12,705 nucleotides of DNA from NCBI GenBank assembly GCA_041641375.1, contig JBEPYM010000102.1:1-12705 (forward strand). Direction: 5' to 3'. This DNA comes from Paenibacillus_AK sp041641375 (GTDB taxonomy: Bacteria; Bacillota; Bacilli; Paenibacillales; YIM-B00363). A model generated the notes under the pieces. That model was not told the origin of the DNA and ran no database searches. It saw nothing but the letters and a program-made list of their open reading frames with translations. The position numbers and the translations under genes are program-made. Below, one piece after another: positions 1 to 7,068 of this stretch (position 1 is the first letter of the stretch; each line of letters starts with the position of its first letter).

Positions 1-456
1 GGACTAGCGGGCACCAATTACGCAACGATCTGGGTCGGCCAGGAAATCAAGCTGCGCACCATCCCTATTGATCCGCGAGATTTGCTCTATGGCGATTATG
101 TGATTTTAAGCTATGAAGCAAATCGGGTCAAAAAGGAGCTTTGGAAAGGTGCGGAGGACAATCCGGAGCGCAACACAGCGGTGTATACGGTTTTGCGGCG
201 TAGCGGCGAATATTTCGAGCCGATTGCCGTCTACCCGGCCAAGCCGGAAATCGGTGCGGACGAGGTTGTGCTGAAGGGCAAGGTCGATTATAGCTGGGAG
301 CAGGAGATGGTCGTACGGTACGGCATTGAGCGATATTACGTTCCGGAAGGTACGGGGCTCGAGCTGGAGAAGGTAGCCGACCAGCTGGCGGTTACGGTTC
401 GAGTAGCGCCTTGGGGGCAAAATGTCATTACCGGCGTAAAGCTACGTGAGGAATAA
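1..456 (+). CDS. GDYXXLXY-family protein, 5' end outside the window
   Basis: The frame is open from base 1 and ends at a TAA at 454-456, so this is the C-terminal 151 codons of a longer gene. Near the start of the visible part is the family signature: IDPRDLLYGDYVILSYE (about residues 24-40), which matches the GDYXXLXY domain (PF14345). Proteins of this family are often encoded next to a DUF2157 membrane protein and usually have an N-terminal membrane anchor; neither lies in this window. The molecular function is unknown. The visible part is mostly beta-rich and hydrophilic, with no further membrane segment. The TTG at 82 (first L of DLLYG) lies inside the conserved motif, so it is not the start. 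The gene is followed at once by an intrinsic terminator and is probably the last gene of its operon. Confidence 0.85.
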   Translation, partial: GLAGTNYATIWVGQEIKLRTIPIDPRDLLYGDYVILSYEANRVKKELWKGAEDNPERNTAVYTVLRRSGEYFEPIAVYPAKPEIGADEVVLKGKVDYSWEQEMVVRYGIERYYVPEGTGLELEKVADQLAVTVRVAPWGQNVITGVKLREE

Positions 457-469
457 CGGATAGACGGAA

Positions 470-512
470 GCAGGGAGAAAAGCGGTTGTGCCGCAGGCTC
501 CCTGCTTTTTTT
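470..512 (+). terminator. Intrinsic terminator after the GDYXXLXY gene
   Basis: GCAGGGAG (470-477) pairs perfectly with CTCCCTGC (498-505), and seven T residues follow (506-512). A smaller nested stem, GCGG/CCGC (482-485 with 491-494), sits in the loop. It lies 14 bases after the stop codon and separates this gene from the transporter operon. Confidence 0.92.
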
Positions 513-590
513 GTGCTGCGGATCTTACGTGACCAATGATCGATTCTCACAACAATTTAAGTTTAGCTCATCCAAATTCATAAATTTAAC

Positions 591-643
591 ACAGCGTGCC
601 ACACTAAGGTAACGAGCTGATACCATCACGCTTAGTCATCACG
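591..643 (+). other. Possible structured leader upstream of the TAXI gene
   Basis: The 148 bases between the terminator and the TAXI start hold no gene. AGCGTG (593-598) can pair with CACGCT (627-632), enclosing a short GGTA/TACC stem (608-611 with 621-624). CTAAG (604-608) can instead pair with CTTAG (631-635), so the two folds exclude each other. CATCACG occurs twice (624-630 and 637-643). No known riboswitch class is recognisable. The AT-rich stretch 551-590 is the likely promoter area: it repeats AATTTAA at 554-560 and 583-589, and CATAAA at 579-584 is a weak -10 candidate. No convincing -35/-10 pair is visible. The structure is a hand-read suggestion only. Confidence 0.25.
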
Positions 644-660
644 ATCAGGGGGACCCAAAC

Positions 661-1671
661 ATGGTGAACGCAACACGTGCTTTTCTAGCTCTAACAATGG
701 CGGCAGCTATTGCTGTCACCGCCGGCTGCGGCGGAGGCGCAGCAACGAAGCAAGGTGCCGGCGGAGGAACGGCGCCGGCAGGTGAAAAACCGTCCAATCT
801 CGTCATCGCCACAGGCGGAACGGCAGGCACGTATTACCCGCTGGGCGGCGGAATCGCCAATTTGATCAAGGAGCATGCCAAGACGAACGCGACTGCGCAG
901 GTAACCGGAGCATCCGTCGAAAACATGCGCCTGATCGGCAAGAAGGAAGCGGATCTTTCGTTTACGCAAAGCGATATCGCCGATTATGCACACAAAGGCA
1001 CGGAAATGTTCAAGGACGGCGCTGTCAAAAATTTGACGGCGATCGGCGGACTGTACCTGGAGACGGTTCAGATCGTGGCACCGGCGAACTCGCCGATTAC
1101 AAAGATCGCCGATCTCAAAGGCAAGCGTGTTTCCGTCGGTGCCCCGGGCAGCGGTACGGAAGCGAACGCACGGCAAATTCTTGAAGCATACGGCATTGCC
1201 TTTACCGATATGACAACCGAGCGCCTCTCCTTCGGCGACTCCGCCAAGAAGATCCAGGACGGACAGCTGGATGCAGCCTTCATTACGGCTGGCGCGCCGA
1301 CAGCGGCTGTCAACGAGCTGGCTGCTACGAAGGGCGTCAAAATCATCCCGCTGGATGCGGACGGCATCAAGAAGCTTGCAGGCAAATATCCGTTCTATGT
1401 GGAGCAGGTGATCCCAGGCAAGACATATCCAAAGCAGGATGCCGAAATTCGCACCGTTGCCGTGAAAGCGATCATGTCGGCGCGCGCCGAGTTGGATGCC
1501 AATTTGGTATATGACATTACGAGAGCATTGTACGAGCAATCGACGAAGCTGGAATCCATTAACGCGAAGGCGAAAGAAATTAAAGCTGCCGATGCGGTCA
1601 GCGGCATATCGATCCCGCTCCATCCGGGGGCGGAACGCTACTTCAAAGAGAAGGGCATTCTGAAGAAATGA
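661..1671 (+). CDS. TAXI-family TRAP transporter substrate-binding lipoprotein
   Basis: 336 aa. It captures the substrate outside the cell and delivers it to the TRAP permease. Residues 1-22 form a lipoprotein signal peptide with lipobox VTAGC (Cys23), followed by a Gly/Ala-rich linker, so it should be lipid-anchored to the outer face of the membrane. The mature part has the family hallmarks: GGTAGTYYPLGG (about 52-63), the VSVGAPGSGTE motif (about 157-167), SFGDSAKKIQDGQLDAAF, and a C-terminal PLHPGAERYFKEKG. Full length for the family. The ATG has a good ribosome site (AGGGGGA, 647-653). Studied TAXI proteins bind dicarboxylates or glutamate-like compounds; the substrate here cannot be read from sequence. 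Its stop codon overlaps the start of the DUF1850 gene (ATGA), and a fused permease follows, which is the usual TAXI-TRAP gene set. Confidence 0.95.
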   Translation: MVNATRAFLALTMAAAIAVTAGCGGGAATKQGAGGGTAPAGEKPSNLVIATGGTAGTYYPLGGGIANLIKEHAKTNATAQVTGASVENMRLIGKKEADLSFTQSDIADYAHKGTEMFKDGAVKNLTAIGGLYLETVQIVAPANSPITKIADLKGKRVSVGAPGSGTEANARQILEAYGIAFTDMTTERLSFGDSAKKIQDGQLDAAFITAGAPTAAVNELAATKGVKIIPLDADGIKKLAGKYPFYVEQVIPGKTYPKQDAEIRTVAVKAIMSARAELDANLVYDITRALYEQSTKLESINAKAKEIKAADAVSGISIPLHPGAERYFKEKGILKK

Positions 1672-2237
1672 AGTCGGCAAGCGGCGGGCGCCGGGGGAAG
1701 CCCCGGCGCTTTTTTTATCTGATTGCAGGAGCAATCATAGCTGCTGCGGTCGCTGTTGCAGCAGGTCTCTGGTATGGGCCGGACATACCGACCCTTACGC
1801 TTTCCCGCGTCGATACCGGTCAGACGGTGTGGCAGCGCAAGCTGCCGGCCGGCTCGCCGTTTTCGCTCGAATATACGCACTCCATCCACCTGACGCCGGT
1901 GCTCGAGACGTTCTTTATCGATTCCGGCAGCGGCATCGTCCTGGATCAGCTGCGTTACGATTCGCTCGGCGTCGGCAATCCTTCGGGCGATGAATCTGGC
2001 GGAAGCTTCCGTATGGAGGACGGAGTCATGATCATAGAAGGAATAAATCGCAAGCTTGGCTCGTTCCGATTGTCGGTCGGTCAGGTCATTGCCCATCATC
2101 GGCTGCACATCGAAGGTGAGATCATCCCGCTGTCGAGCGTGACTCCCCCGGGTTCAACCGTACTCGTGCATGTGAAACCCAGCTTTGCCATGCTTCTGAA
2201 AGGACTGAATCCCTTTGGCCGAACCCGTTCCAGCTAA
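1668..2237 (+). CDS. DUF1850 membrane-anchored protein of the TAXI-TRAP operon
   Basis: 189 aa. A basic N-terminus (residues 1-14, rich in Arg/Lys) precedes one membrane segment (about 15-36), then an extracytoplasmic domain with the DUF1850 signature FSLEYTHSIHLTPVLE (about 65-80). DUF1850 (PF08905) genes recur beside TAXI-type TRAP genes; their role is unknown, with assembly or substrate handling at the permease a reasonable guess. The ATG at 1668 overlaps the TAXI stop by four bases. AAGGG (1651-1655) lies 12 bases upstream, so initiation is probably weak or coupled to TAXI translation. No ATG, GTG or TTG lies in frame between 1668 and the conserved domain, which fixes the start. Codons 7-17 coincide with a perfect intrinsic terminator (separate entry). 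The 3' end overlaps the permease gene by 23 bases. Confidence 0.88.
   Translation: MKSASGGRRGKPRRFFYLIAGAIIAAAVAVAAGLWYGPDIPTLTLSRVDTGQTVWQRKLPAGSPFSLEYTHSIHLTPVLETFFIDSGSGIVLDQLRYDSLGVGNPSGDESGGSFRMEDGVMIIEGINRKLGSFRLSVGQVIAHHRLHIEGEIIPLSSVTPPGSTVLVHVKPSFAMLLKGLNPFGRTRSS
1688..1716 (+). terminator. Intrinsic terminator inside the 5' coding region of the DUF1850 gene
   Basis: GCGCCGGGG (1688-1696) pairs perfectly with CCCCGGCGC (1701-1709) around a GAAG tetraloop, and seven T residues follow (1710-1716). It begins 16 bases after the TAXI stop codon, exactly where a TAXI terminator would be expected. But the same bases are codons of the downstream gene, encoding part of its basic N-terminus and the Phe-Phe that opens the membrane segment. 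The likely effect, by inference, is partial termination: much TAXI mRNA and less DUF1850/permease mRNA. Ribosomes moving into the DUF1850 gene would melt the stem and favour read-through. Confidence 0.85.
2199..2204 (+). promoter_or_regulatory. Ribosome-binding site that sets the TTG start of the permease
   Basis: AAAGGA ends 10 bases before TTG 2215. A TGA in the permease frame at 2206-2208 rules out any start further upstream, and the first membrane segment begins about a dozen residues after this TTG. Together these fix the unusual start codon. Confidence 0.7.
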
Positions 2238-4092
2238 ACGAAGCTTCATCGCCACATTCACGTACTGGTTTGCGGTAGCCTTCTCCGCCTACCAGCTCTA
2301 TGCGACCTTGTTCTCGCCGCTGCAAAGCATCGTACACCGCGCCGTGCATCTATCCTTCGGACTCAGCTTGATTTTCCTGCTGCACCGCGGCTTACTGAAC
2401 CGAAGCAGCCGTTTCCGCTGGGTCGACTACGTGCTTGCAGCTGGCGGTGCAGGCGTCGGCCTTTACTGGTTGCTGGGCGCCGAAGAGCTGTTTCATCGAA
2501 TCGGCAATTTTCACAGCCTGGACCTTGCTGTCGGCGGAGCAGCCATCGTGCTCGTACTGCTCGCTTCCCTACGTGTCGCCGGCATCCCGATCGTTGTCAT
2601 TGCCGGCCTGTTCCTGCTCTATGCGCTGTACGGGAACTATATCCCGGGTTTTCTTGAGCATCGCGGCGTCTCGCTGGAACGACTCATCTCGCAGATGTAC
2701 TTTACCGCCGAGGGGATACTTGGAACACCGCTCGGCGTCTCCTCGACGTTCATCTTTCTGTTTATCCTGTTCGGTGCCTTCCTTGATCGAACAGGCGTCG
2801 GCCAATATTTCAACGATCTGGCGATGGCCGTGGCGGGGAAACGGATCGGCGGACCGGCCAAGGTGGCCGTCTTTTCGTCCGCCCTGCAAGGGACGATCAG
2901 CGGCAGCTCGGTCGCCAACGTCGTCACGTCAGGAAGCTTTACGATTCCGATGATGAAGCGGCTGGGCTATAGGCCGGCCTTCGCCGGGGCGGTTGAAGCG
3001 TCCTCCTCGACCGGCGGACAAATTATGCCGCCGATCATGGGGGCGGCCGCCTTTCTGATGGCGGAGTTTACCGGCATTCCGTACAGCCAGATTGCTTTGG
3101 CAGCCTTCATTCCCGCGCTGCTGTTCTTTACCGGCATCTGGATTATGGTTCACTTCGAAGCCAAGCGACTCGGACTAAGGGGGCTGACCACCGCAGAGCT
3201 GCCTCGGACGAGAGACGTAATCGCCAAGCTGTATCTGCTCCTCCCGATCATCGTCATCATCGTTCTGCTGATGATCGGCATGTCCCCGATGAACGCGGCG
3301 GTATACAGCATCGTGTCCGTGATCGCGGTCGGTGCCGTCAACAAGGCGACGCGCATGACGCCCCGCGCCATTGTGAATGCGCTGGAGAGCGGCGCTCGCA
3401 GCGCACTCAGCATCGTCGCGGCGACTGCTTGCGCCGGAATTGTCGTTGGGGTCATTACGCTCACCGGGCTTGGTTTGAAGTTTGCCGGCGGCATTATCGG
3501 CTTGGCGGGAGGCGTGCTGCTGCCGACCTTGCTGCTAACGATGGTCGCTTGTATCCTGCTTGGCATGGGGACCCCGACGACGGCCAACTACATCATTACG
3601 TCGACAATCGCCGTTCCCGCTTTGCTTGCCCTGGAGACGCCAGTACCGCTGCTTGCGGCGCACATGTTCGTGTTCTATTTCGGCATCGTCGCCGATATTA
3701 CGCCCCCTGTTGCACTGGCCGCCTTCGCAGCCTCCGGCATCGCAGGCTCGAAAGCGCTCGAAACCGGCATTCAGTCGACGCGTATTTCTATCGGCGCGTT
3801 TATCATTCCTTATGTGTTTGTATTCTCCCCGGCGCTTCTGCTTATTGATGCCTCCTGGCATACGTCCGCATTCGCGGCGGCAACCGCCGTCATCGGGATG
3901 ATCGGCGTATCCGCTGGGATGATCGGTTATTGGATGCGGCCGCTGAATCCCGTCGAACGGCTGCTCGCGATTACCGGCGGCTTGCTTTCGATTGTTCCGG
4001 GCTTGCTGACGGACAGCGCAGGGCTCGGCTTGCTGGCGGTACTGTTTACGCTGCAGCTCATGATTAGACGGAAAAATCGTCAAACAAAATAA
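2215..4092 (+). CDS. TRAP transporter fused permease (small and large subunits in one chain)
   Basis: 625 aa membrane protein. The first ~110 residues hold four hydrophobic segments, matching the DctQ-like small subunit; the rest is a DctM-like large subunit. Conserved signatures are visible: GAFLDRTGVGQYFNDLA, GTISGSSVANVVTSGSFTIPMMKRLGY (about 226-252, given here by key residues SGSS at 229-232), STGGQIMPPIMGAAAF, and GMGTPTTANY (about 450-459). These mark the fused TRAP permease family that works with TAXI binding proteins. The family imports organic acids with an ion gradient, usually sodium, by an elevator-type movement. The gene starts at TTG and overlaps the DUF1850 gene by 23 bases, so translation is probably coupled. 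No terminator is visible after its stop, so read-through into the diguanylate cyclase gene is possible. Confidence 0.95.
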   Translation: MAEPVPAKRSFIATFTYWFAVAFSAYQLYATLFSPLQSIVHRAVHLSFGLSLIFLLHRGLLNRSSRFRWVDYVLAAGGAGVGLYWLLGAEELFHRIGNFHSLDLAVGGAAIVLVLLASLRVAGIPIVVIAGLFLLYALYGNYIPGFLEHRGVSLERLISQMYFTAEGILGTPLGVSSTFIFLFILFGAFLDRTGVGQYFNDLAMAVAGKRIGGPAKVAVFSSALQGTISGSSVANVVTSGSFTIPMMKRLGYRPAFAGAVEASSSTGGQIMPPIMGAAAFLMAEFTGIPYSQIALAAFIPALLFFTGIWIMVHFEAKRLGLRGLTTAELPRTRDVIAKLYLLLPIIVIIVLLMIGMSPMNAAVYSIVSVIAVGAVNKATRMTPRAIVNALESGARSALSIVAATACAGIVVGVITLTGLGLKFAGGIIGLAGGVLLPTLLLTMVACILLGMGTPTTANYIITSTIAVPALLALETPVPLLAAHMFVFYFGIVADITPPVALAAFAASGIAGSKALETGIQSTRISIGAFIIPYVFVFSPALLLIDASWHTSAFAAATAVIGMIGVSAGMIGYWMRPLNPVERLLAITGGLLSIVPGLLTDSAGLGLLAVLFTLQLMIRRKNRQTK

Positions 4093-4110
4093 CGGGGAGC
4101 CTGATACATA

Positions 4111-4119
4111 TGATAGAAT
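4111..4119 (+). promoter_or_regulatory. Candidate extended -10 for the diguanylate cyclase gene
   Basis: TGATAGAAT fits an extended -10 (TGn followed by TAGAAT). No good -35 hexamer is present 16-18 bases upstream. It would give an mRNA starting about 25 bases before the start codon. Low confidence; the gene may instead be reached by read-through from the permease gene. Confidence 0.3.
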
Positions 4120-4152
4120 AAGAGATACAACGAGGGACGCTGAGGTGAGGGT

Positions 4153-5739
4153 ATGCATACGGAGTGGTTTTGGTACACGTCATTTATTTATTTGGTACCG
4201 ACGGTTTTGCTTATGGGCATGTCTATTGAGATGTATTTGCGCAATCGGCGGAAGGCAACGCATATTACCGCATGCGCAGCCTTCGCGCTGCTTTCCTTGT
4301 TTATCTTCGGCGAATACGTGAGACAGATCGTCCCACCCGGTATCAGCTCACTCATCGTCGTATTCGTGACGGCTCCGGCTTTTACATTGATCGTCGGCTT
4401 ATTGCCATTGCTTTACCGATATCTCTGTTTTCCAAATACGAGAATGACATGGCGGCTTACCATCACGTTGATGTGCGCGATCCCCTTCCTAATCTATATA
4501 GGGGCCGCCGCTACATTGCAACCAGAGCAATTTTATCGAAATATGGAGAACTCCTTCCAAAGCCCGCTTCATCCTAACCTGCTGATTGGCTCTTATATCA
4601 CGATTTTGATCTATTATTTGCTCAGCGTTGCAATTTGCGCCACCTCTCTGCGTGTTTCTGAGTCGGTCAAGGAAACGAACAAAAATCGTCATCTGTTAGC
4701 AGGAATCGTGCTGGTATTGCTGCTTTCTATTGTCGTCATCTCTTTGCGGTCGATCGGTCTCATTACATCCAGGATCGAAACCTTGGGTTTGTTTCTGATC
4801 GGTGTCAGTTGGGCGGCTCATATCCGATATATCATCTATCGATTCGGTATGCTTCACCCTTACGAACAGCGGTTTCGCACCTTGTTTATGCTCGGTCCGA
4901 CCGCTCTCCTGCTCGTCAACTCGCGGGGAGCCGTCATTGAAGCGAACCCTAAGGCGCGCAGCCTGATTGGAAGCGGGATGACGGCGAAGCAGATGCCCTT
5001 CTATCTGATGATCGATCCCGCCGCGCAGCAAGCCTTCCGCGAGCAGTTTGAGCATGACCTGCGCAGCCAAACTCCTCGTACGGATATTCAGCTGTCCATA
5101 CAGTCGGAGCACGGACAGCCCCTCTTCGTAATGCTTGATTATGCGTTCGATGAGATCGACGGAGCACGAGCCGCATTTGTTTTCATCCGCGATATTACCG
5201 AGTTAAAGCTGTCCGAACAAAAGCTGGTGGAATCGGAGCAAAAATACCGCACGCTTGCTTATCACGATATTTTAACCGGACTGCCGAACCGTGCAAGCTT
5301 TAACAAAACAATGAGCCAGCTGCTGGATCGGCGGGACGCAACGAAGGAACCGTTCGCCGTCCTTCTGTTCGATCTTGATTATTTCAAGCAAATCAACGAC
5401 ACGCTTGGCCATGAAGCCGGTGACCGCCTGCTGCAGCTGGCTTCCGAACGAACACGGGCGTCGATTCCGGCGGACAGCTTCCTGGCCCGGCTCGGCGGAG
5501 ACGAATTCGTCATTCTTCTGGAGCGTGCACAGGAGGCGGAGCAAGTATGCATGAGCCTTGTTGCCGCCCTTCATCATTGCTTCGAGTATAACGGACACAC
5601 GCCCCCTGTATCCATCAGTGTGGGACTGTCCCGGTATCCGGAGCACGGAAGCACCCAGAACGAACTGCTCAAGGCTGCGGATAAAGCGCTGTACAAGGCT
5701 AAATCCGAAGGTCGAAACCGCTACGCAATCTACAGCTAA
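4153..5739 (+). CDS. Membrane sensor diguanylate cyclase (7-TM, PAS, GGDEF)
   Basis: 528 aa. It should make cyclic di-GMP from two GTP at the membrane. Seven hydrophobic segments (about 9-27, 35-56, 64-90, 100-118, 143-165, 179-198, 206-232) form a 7-TM input module. A PAS domain follows (about 242-350, ending FIRDITELKLSEQ), then a short coiled linker and a GGDEF domain opening with DILTGLPNRASF. Catalytic features are intact: FDLDYFKQIND (first Asp at 407, metal/GTP binding), LGHEAGD, and GGDEF at 448-452. The usual inhibitory I-site (RxxD just upstream) reads PADS at 439-442, so product feedback there is lost. There is no EAL or HD-GYP domain. The ATG has AGGTGAGG at 4143-4150. It lies 60 bases after the permease gene on the same strand; whether it senses the same nutrient is unknown. 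Confidence 0.93.
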   Translation: MHTEWFWYTSFIYLVPTVLLMGMSIEMYLRNRRKATHITACAAFALLSLFIFGEYVRQIVPPGISSLIVVFVTAPAFTLIVGLLPLLYRYLCFPNTRMTWRLTITLMCAIPFLIYIGAAATLQPEQFYRNMENSFQSPLHPNLLIGSYITILIYYLLSVAICATSLRVSESVKETNKNRHLLAGIVLVLLLSIVVISLRSIGLITSRIETLGLFLIGVSWAAHIRYIIYRFGMLHPYEQRFRTLFMLGPTALLLVNSRGAVIEANPKARSLIGSGMTAKQMPFYLMIDPAAQQAFREQFEHDLRSQTPRTDIQLSIQSEHGQPLFVMLDYAFDEIDGARAAFVFIRDITELKLSEQKLVESEQKYRTLAYHDILTGLPNRASFNKTMSQLLDRRDATKEPFAVLLFDLDYFKQINDTLGHEAGDRLLQLASERTRASIPADSFLARLGGDEFVILLERAQEAEQVCMSLVAALHHCFEYNGHTPPVSISVGLSRYPEHGSTQNELLKAADKALYKAKSEGRNRYAIYS

Positions 5740-7019
5740 TATCCGCCCGCAAAGCGGCTTGTCGGCTCCTCGCCTCTCTCGAGCGAAGCCATAAACGCCT
5801 TGCGGGCGGTCACCGTACGCTCCGCCGCTTCGGCTGCCTGGACTGCATCGCCGCCGAACAACTCATCGATGATCCATCTTTGCCCAAACCCTGCATGTAC
5901 GACCTCGTCAGCCCAATCGAAATCCTGGAACGTTGTCATTAGCGGATGCTTTGCTACATCCCGGGCAAATTCCCACTCCTCGCGTTTGCCGGGCGGATAT
6001 TTCATCGCCGCCTTCTCAATCGCGATCGTCAAATGCGTATAGGCTTCGTCCAGGTTAAACAGATTCATCGTCATATGATGCCATCCGGTCCAATTCGGCA
6101 CCGACGTCACATCAAAGCCCATATCCCGCAGCGCAGCCTCGCCGAACCAGGCGTGGCGCACCTCGTCCCAGCAATGTCTGGCCGTATCGAGATAGAAGGC
6201 CCACGGCTTTCCTTGCGCCATAAAGTGTACAGCTGCCACCCCTTCGGCAGGCGACATTTCGAAATATCTGGCAAACAGCATACTTTTGAAGCGTCCCTGA
6301 TCGTTATCCTCGAAGGTGATCCCTTCATTCTTAATAATAGCCGTACGGAAACGGGTGTCTCTCGTGCTTTCCCTAGGAAGCTCGAACGGCTTGCTTTGGA
6401 CGACGAGCGCAGGGTCAAGCTCCTTACACGGGAGCTGTCCGTCGATTCCGCCGGCTGCCTCCAGCAGCTGTGCGATATGGGCTTTCCAGACGGCGGCGAA
6501 CGCCAGACTCTCGGAATCGGCGGCGCTGCGAAGCACGCGTAATGCCTCTATTCCCCACGCCAGCTGATCCTCCCTGTCTATCAGCTGATGACGAAGCATA
6601 AGAATAGTCGGCTCGTCTACAATCGGCTGCGCTGCTTCCACATATCTGCGGCAGGCTACCACCGAAGCCGGCTTCACCACCTCGAACAGAGCCGTCAGCA
6701 AACGGATCGTATCCGGTGACCGCAGCACTTCCTCCATCAGCGTTTCCAACCGCTCATCCGGACACTTGTCAAACGCGACCGTACTCATCCGAAGCTGCTT
6801 GCAGCGATTTCGGAGCTGATCGTGGTGATAGGCGTCCTGCCAGCAAAACCGCGCCAGCGCTCCCTTCACCTCGTACTCCGGCCTTGCGCACATATGCCCT
6901 GCCTCAAGCCGCATCAGCCTGCGGTCTACAAAGCCAATCCGCTGCAGCCTTCTTGCCGACTCCTCCACCGAAATTCCGATTCGATTCCATTGCTCAATAC
7001 CCATAAAAGGATGCAGCAT
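5736..7019 (-). CDS. Ferritin-like protein with possible diiron motifs, function unknown
   Basis: 427 aa, no signal peptide or membrane segment, so cytoplasmic. The C-terminal part (about 245-390) reads as a four-helix ferritin-like bundle. One metal-type motif is DEVRHAWFGE (285-294); a second is DEVVHAGFGQRW (371-382), with acidic helices FARYFEMSPAEG and LTIAIEKAA between or before them. DExRH/DExxH pairs are typical of carboxylate-bridged diiron sites. The N-terminal half has a related pattern, with YHHDQLRNR (64-72) and VDEPTILMLRHQLIDREDQLAWG (134-156, key residues E136, H144, E150), suggesting a duplicated or degenerate second bundle. I do not recognise a named family. A diiron oxidase/oxygenase or an iron-handling protein are both possible. 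AGGAGG (7029-7034) lies nine bases upstream of the ATG. The gene is divergent from the AraC regulator gene, and its stop overlaps that of the cyclase gene. Confidence 0.8.
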   Translation of the reverse strand: MLHPFMGIEQWNRIGISVEESARRLQRIGFVDRRLMRLEAGHMCARPEYEVKGALARFCWQDAYHHDQLRNRCKQLRMSTVAFDKCPDERLETLMEEVLRSPDTIRLLTALFEVVKPASVVACRRYVEAAQPIVDEPTILMLRHQLIDREDQLAWGIEALRVLRSAADSESLAFAAVWKAHIAQLLEAAGGIDGQLPCKELDPALVVQSKPFELPRESTRDTRFRTAIIKNEGITFEDNDQGRFKSMLFARYFEMSPAEGVAAVHFMAQGKPWAFYLDTARHCWDEVRHAWFGEAALRDMGFDVTSVPNWTGWHHMTMNLFNLDEAYTHLTIAIEKAAMKYPPGKREEWEFARDVAKHPLMTTFQDFDWADEVVHAGFGQRWIIDELFGGDAVQAAEAAERTVTARKAFMASLERGEEPTSRFAGGY

Positions 7020-7068
7020 CGTCCCATTCCTCCTGAAAAATATGTTATCCTATACAACGTAGATATCT

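Noticed and set aside
82..84. TTG as the start of the first gene
   Set aside because: It lies within the conserved IDPRDLLYGDY motif and the frame is open from base 1.
691..1734. Long open frame on the minus strand opposite the TAXI gene (347 codons)
   Set aside because: It mirrors the codon bias of the TAXI gene, has no ribosome site or recognisable domain, and is antisense to a well-supported lipoprotein gene.
5740..5760. Terminator just after the diguanylate cyclase
   Set aside because: Only a four-pair CCGC/GCGG hairpin with no T tract; too weak to call.
5946..6542. 198-codon plus-strand frame opposite the ferritin-like gene
   Set aside because: No ribosome site, low-complexity Arg/His-rich product, and antisense to a conserved-looking gene with good motifs.
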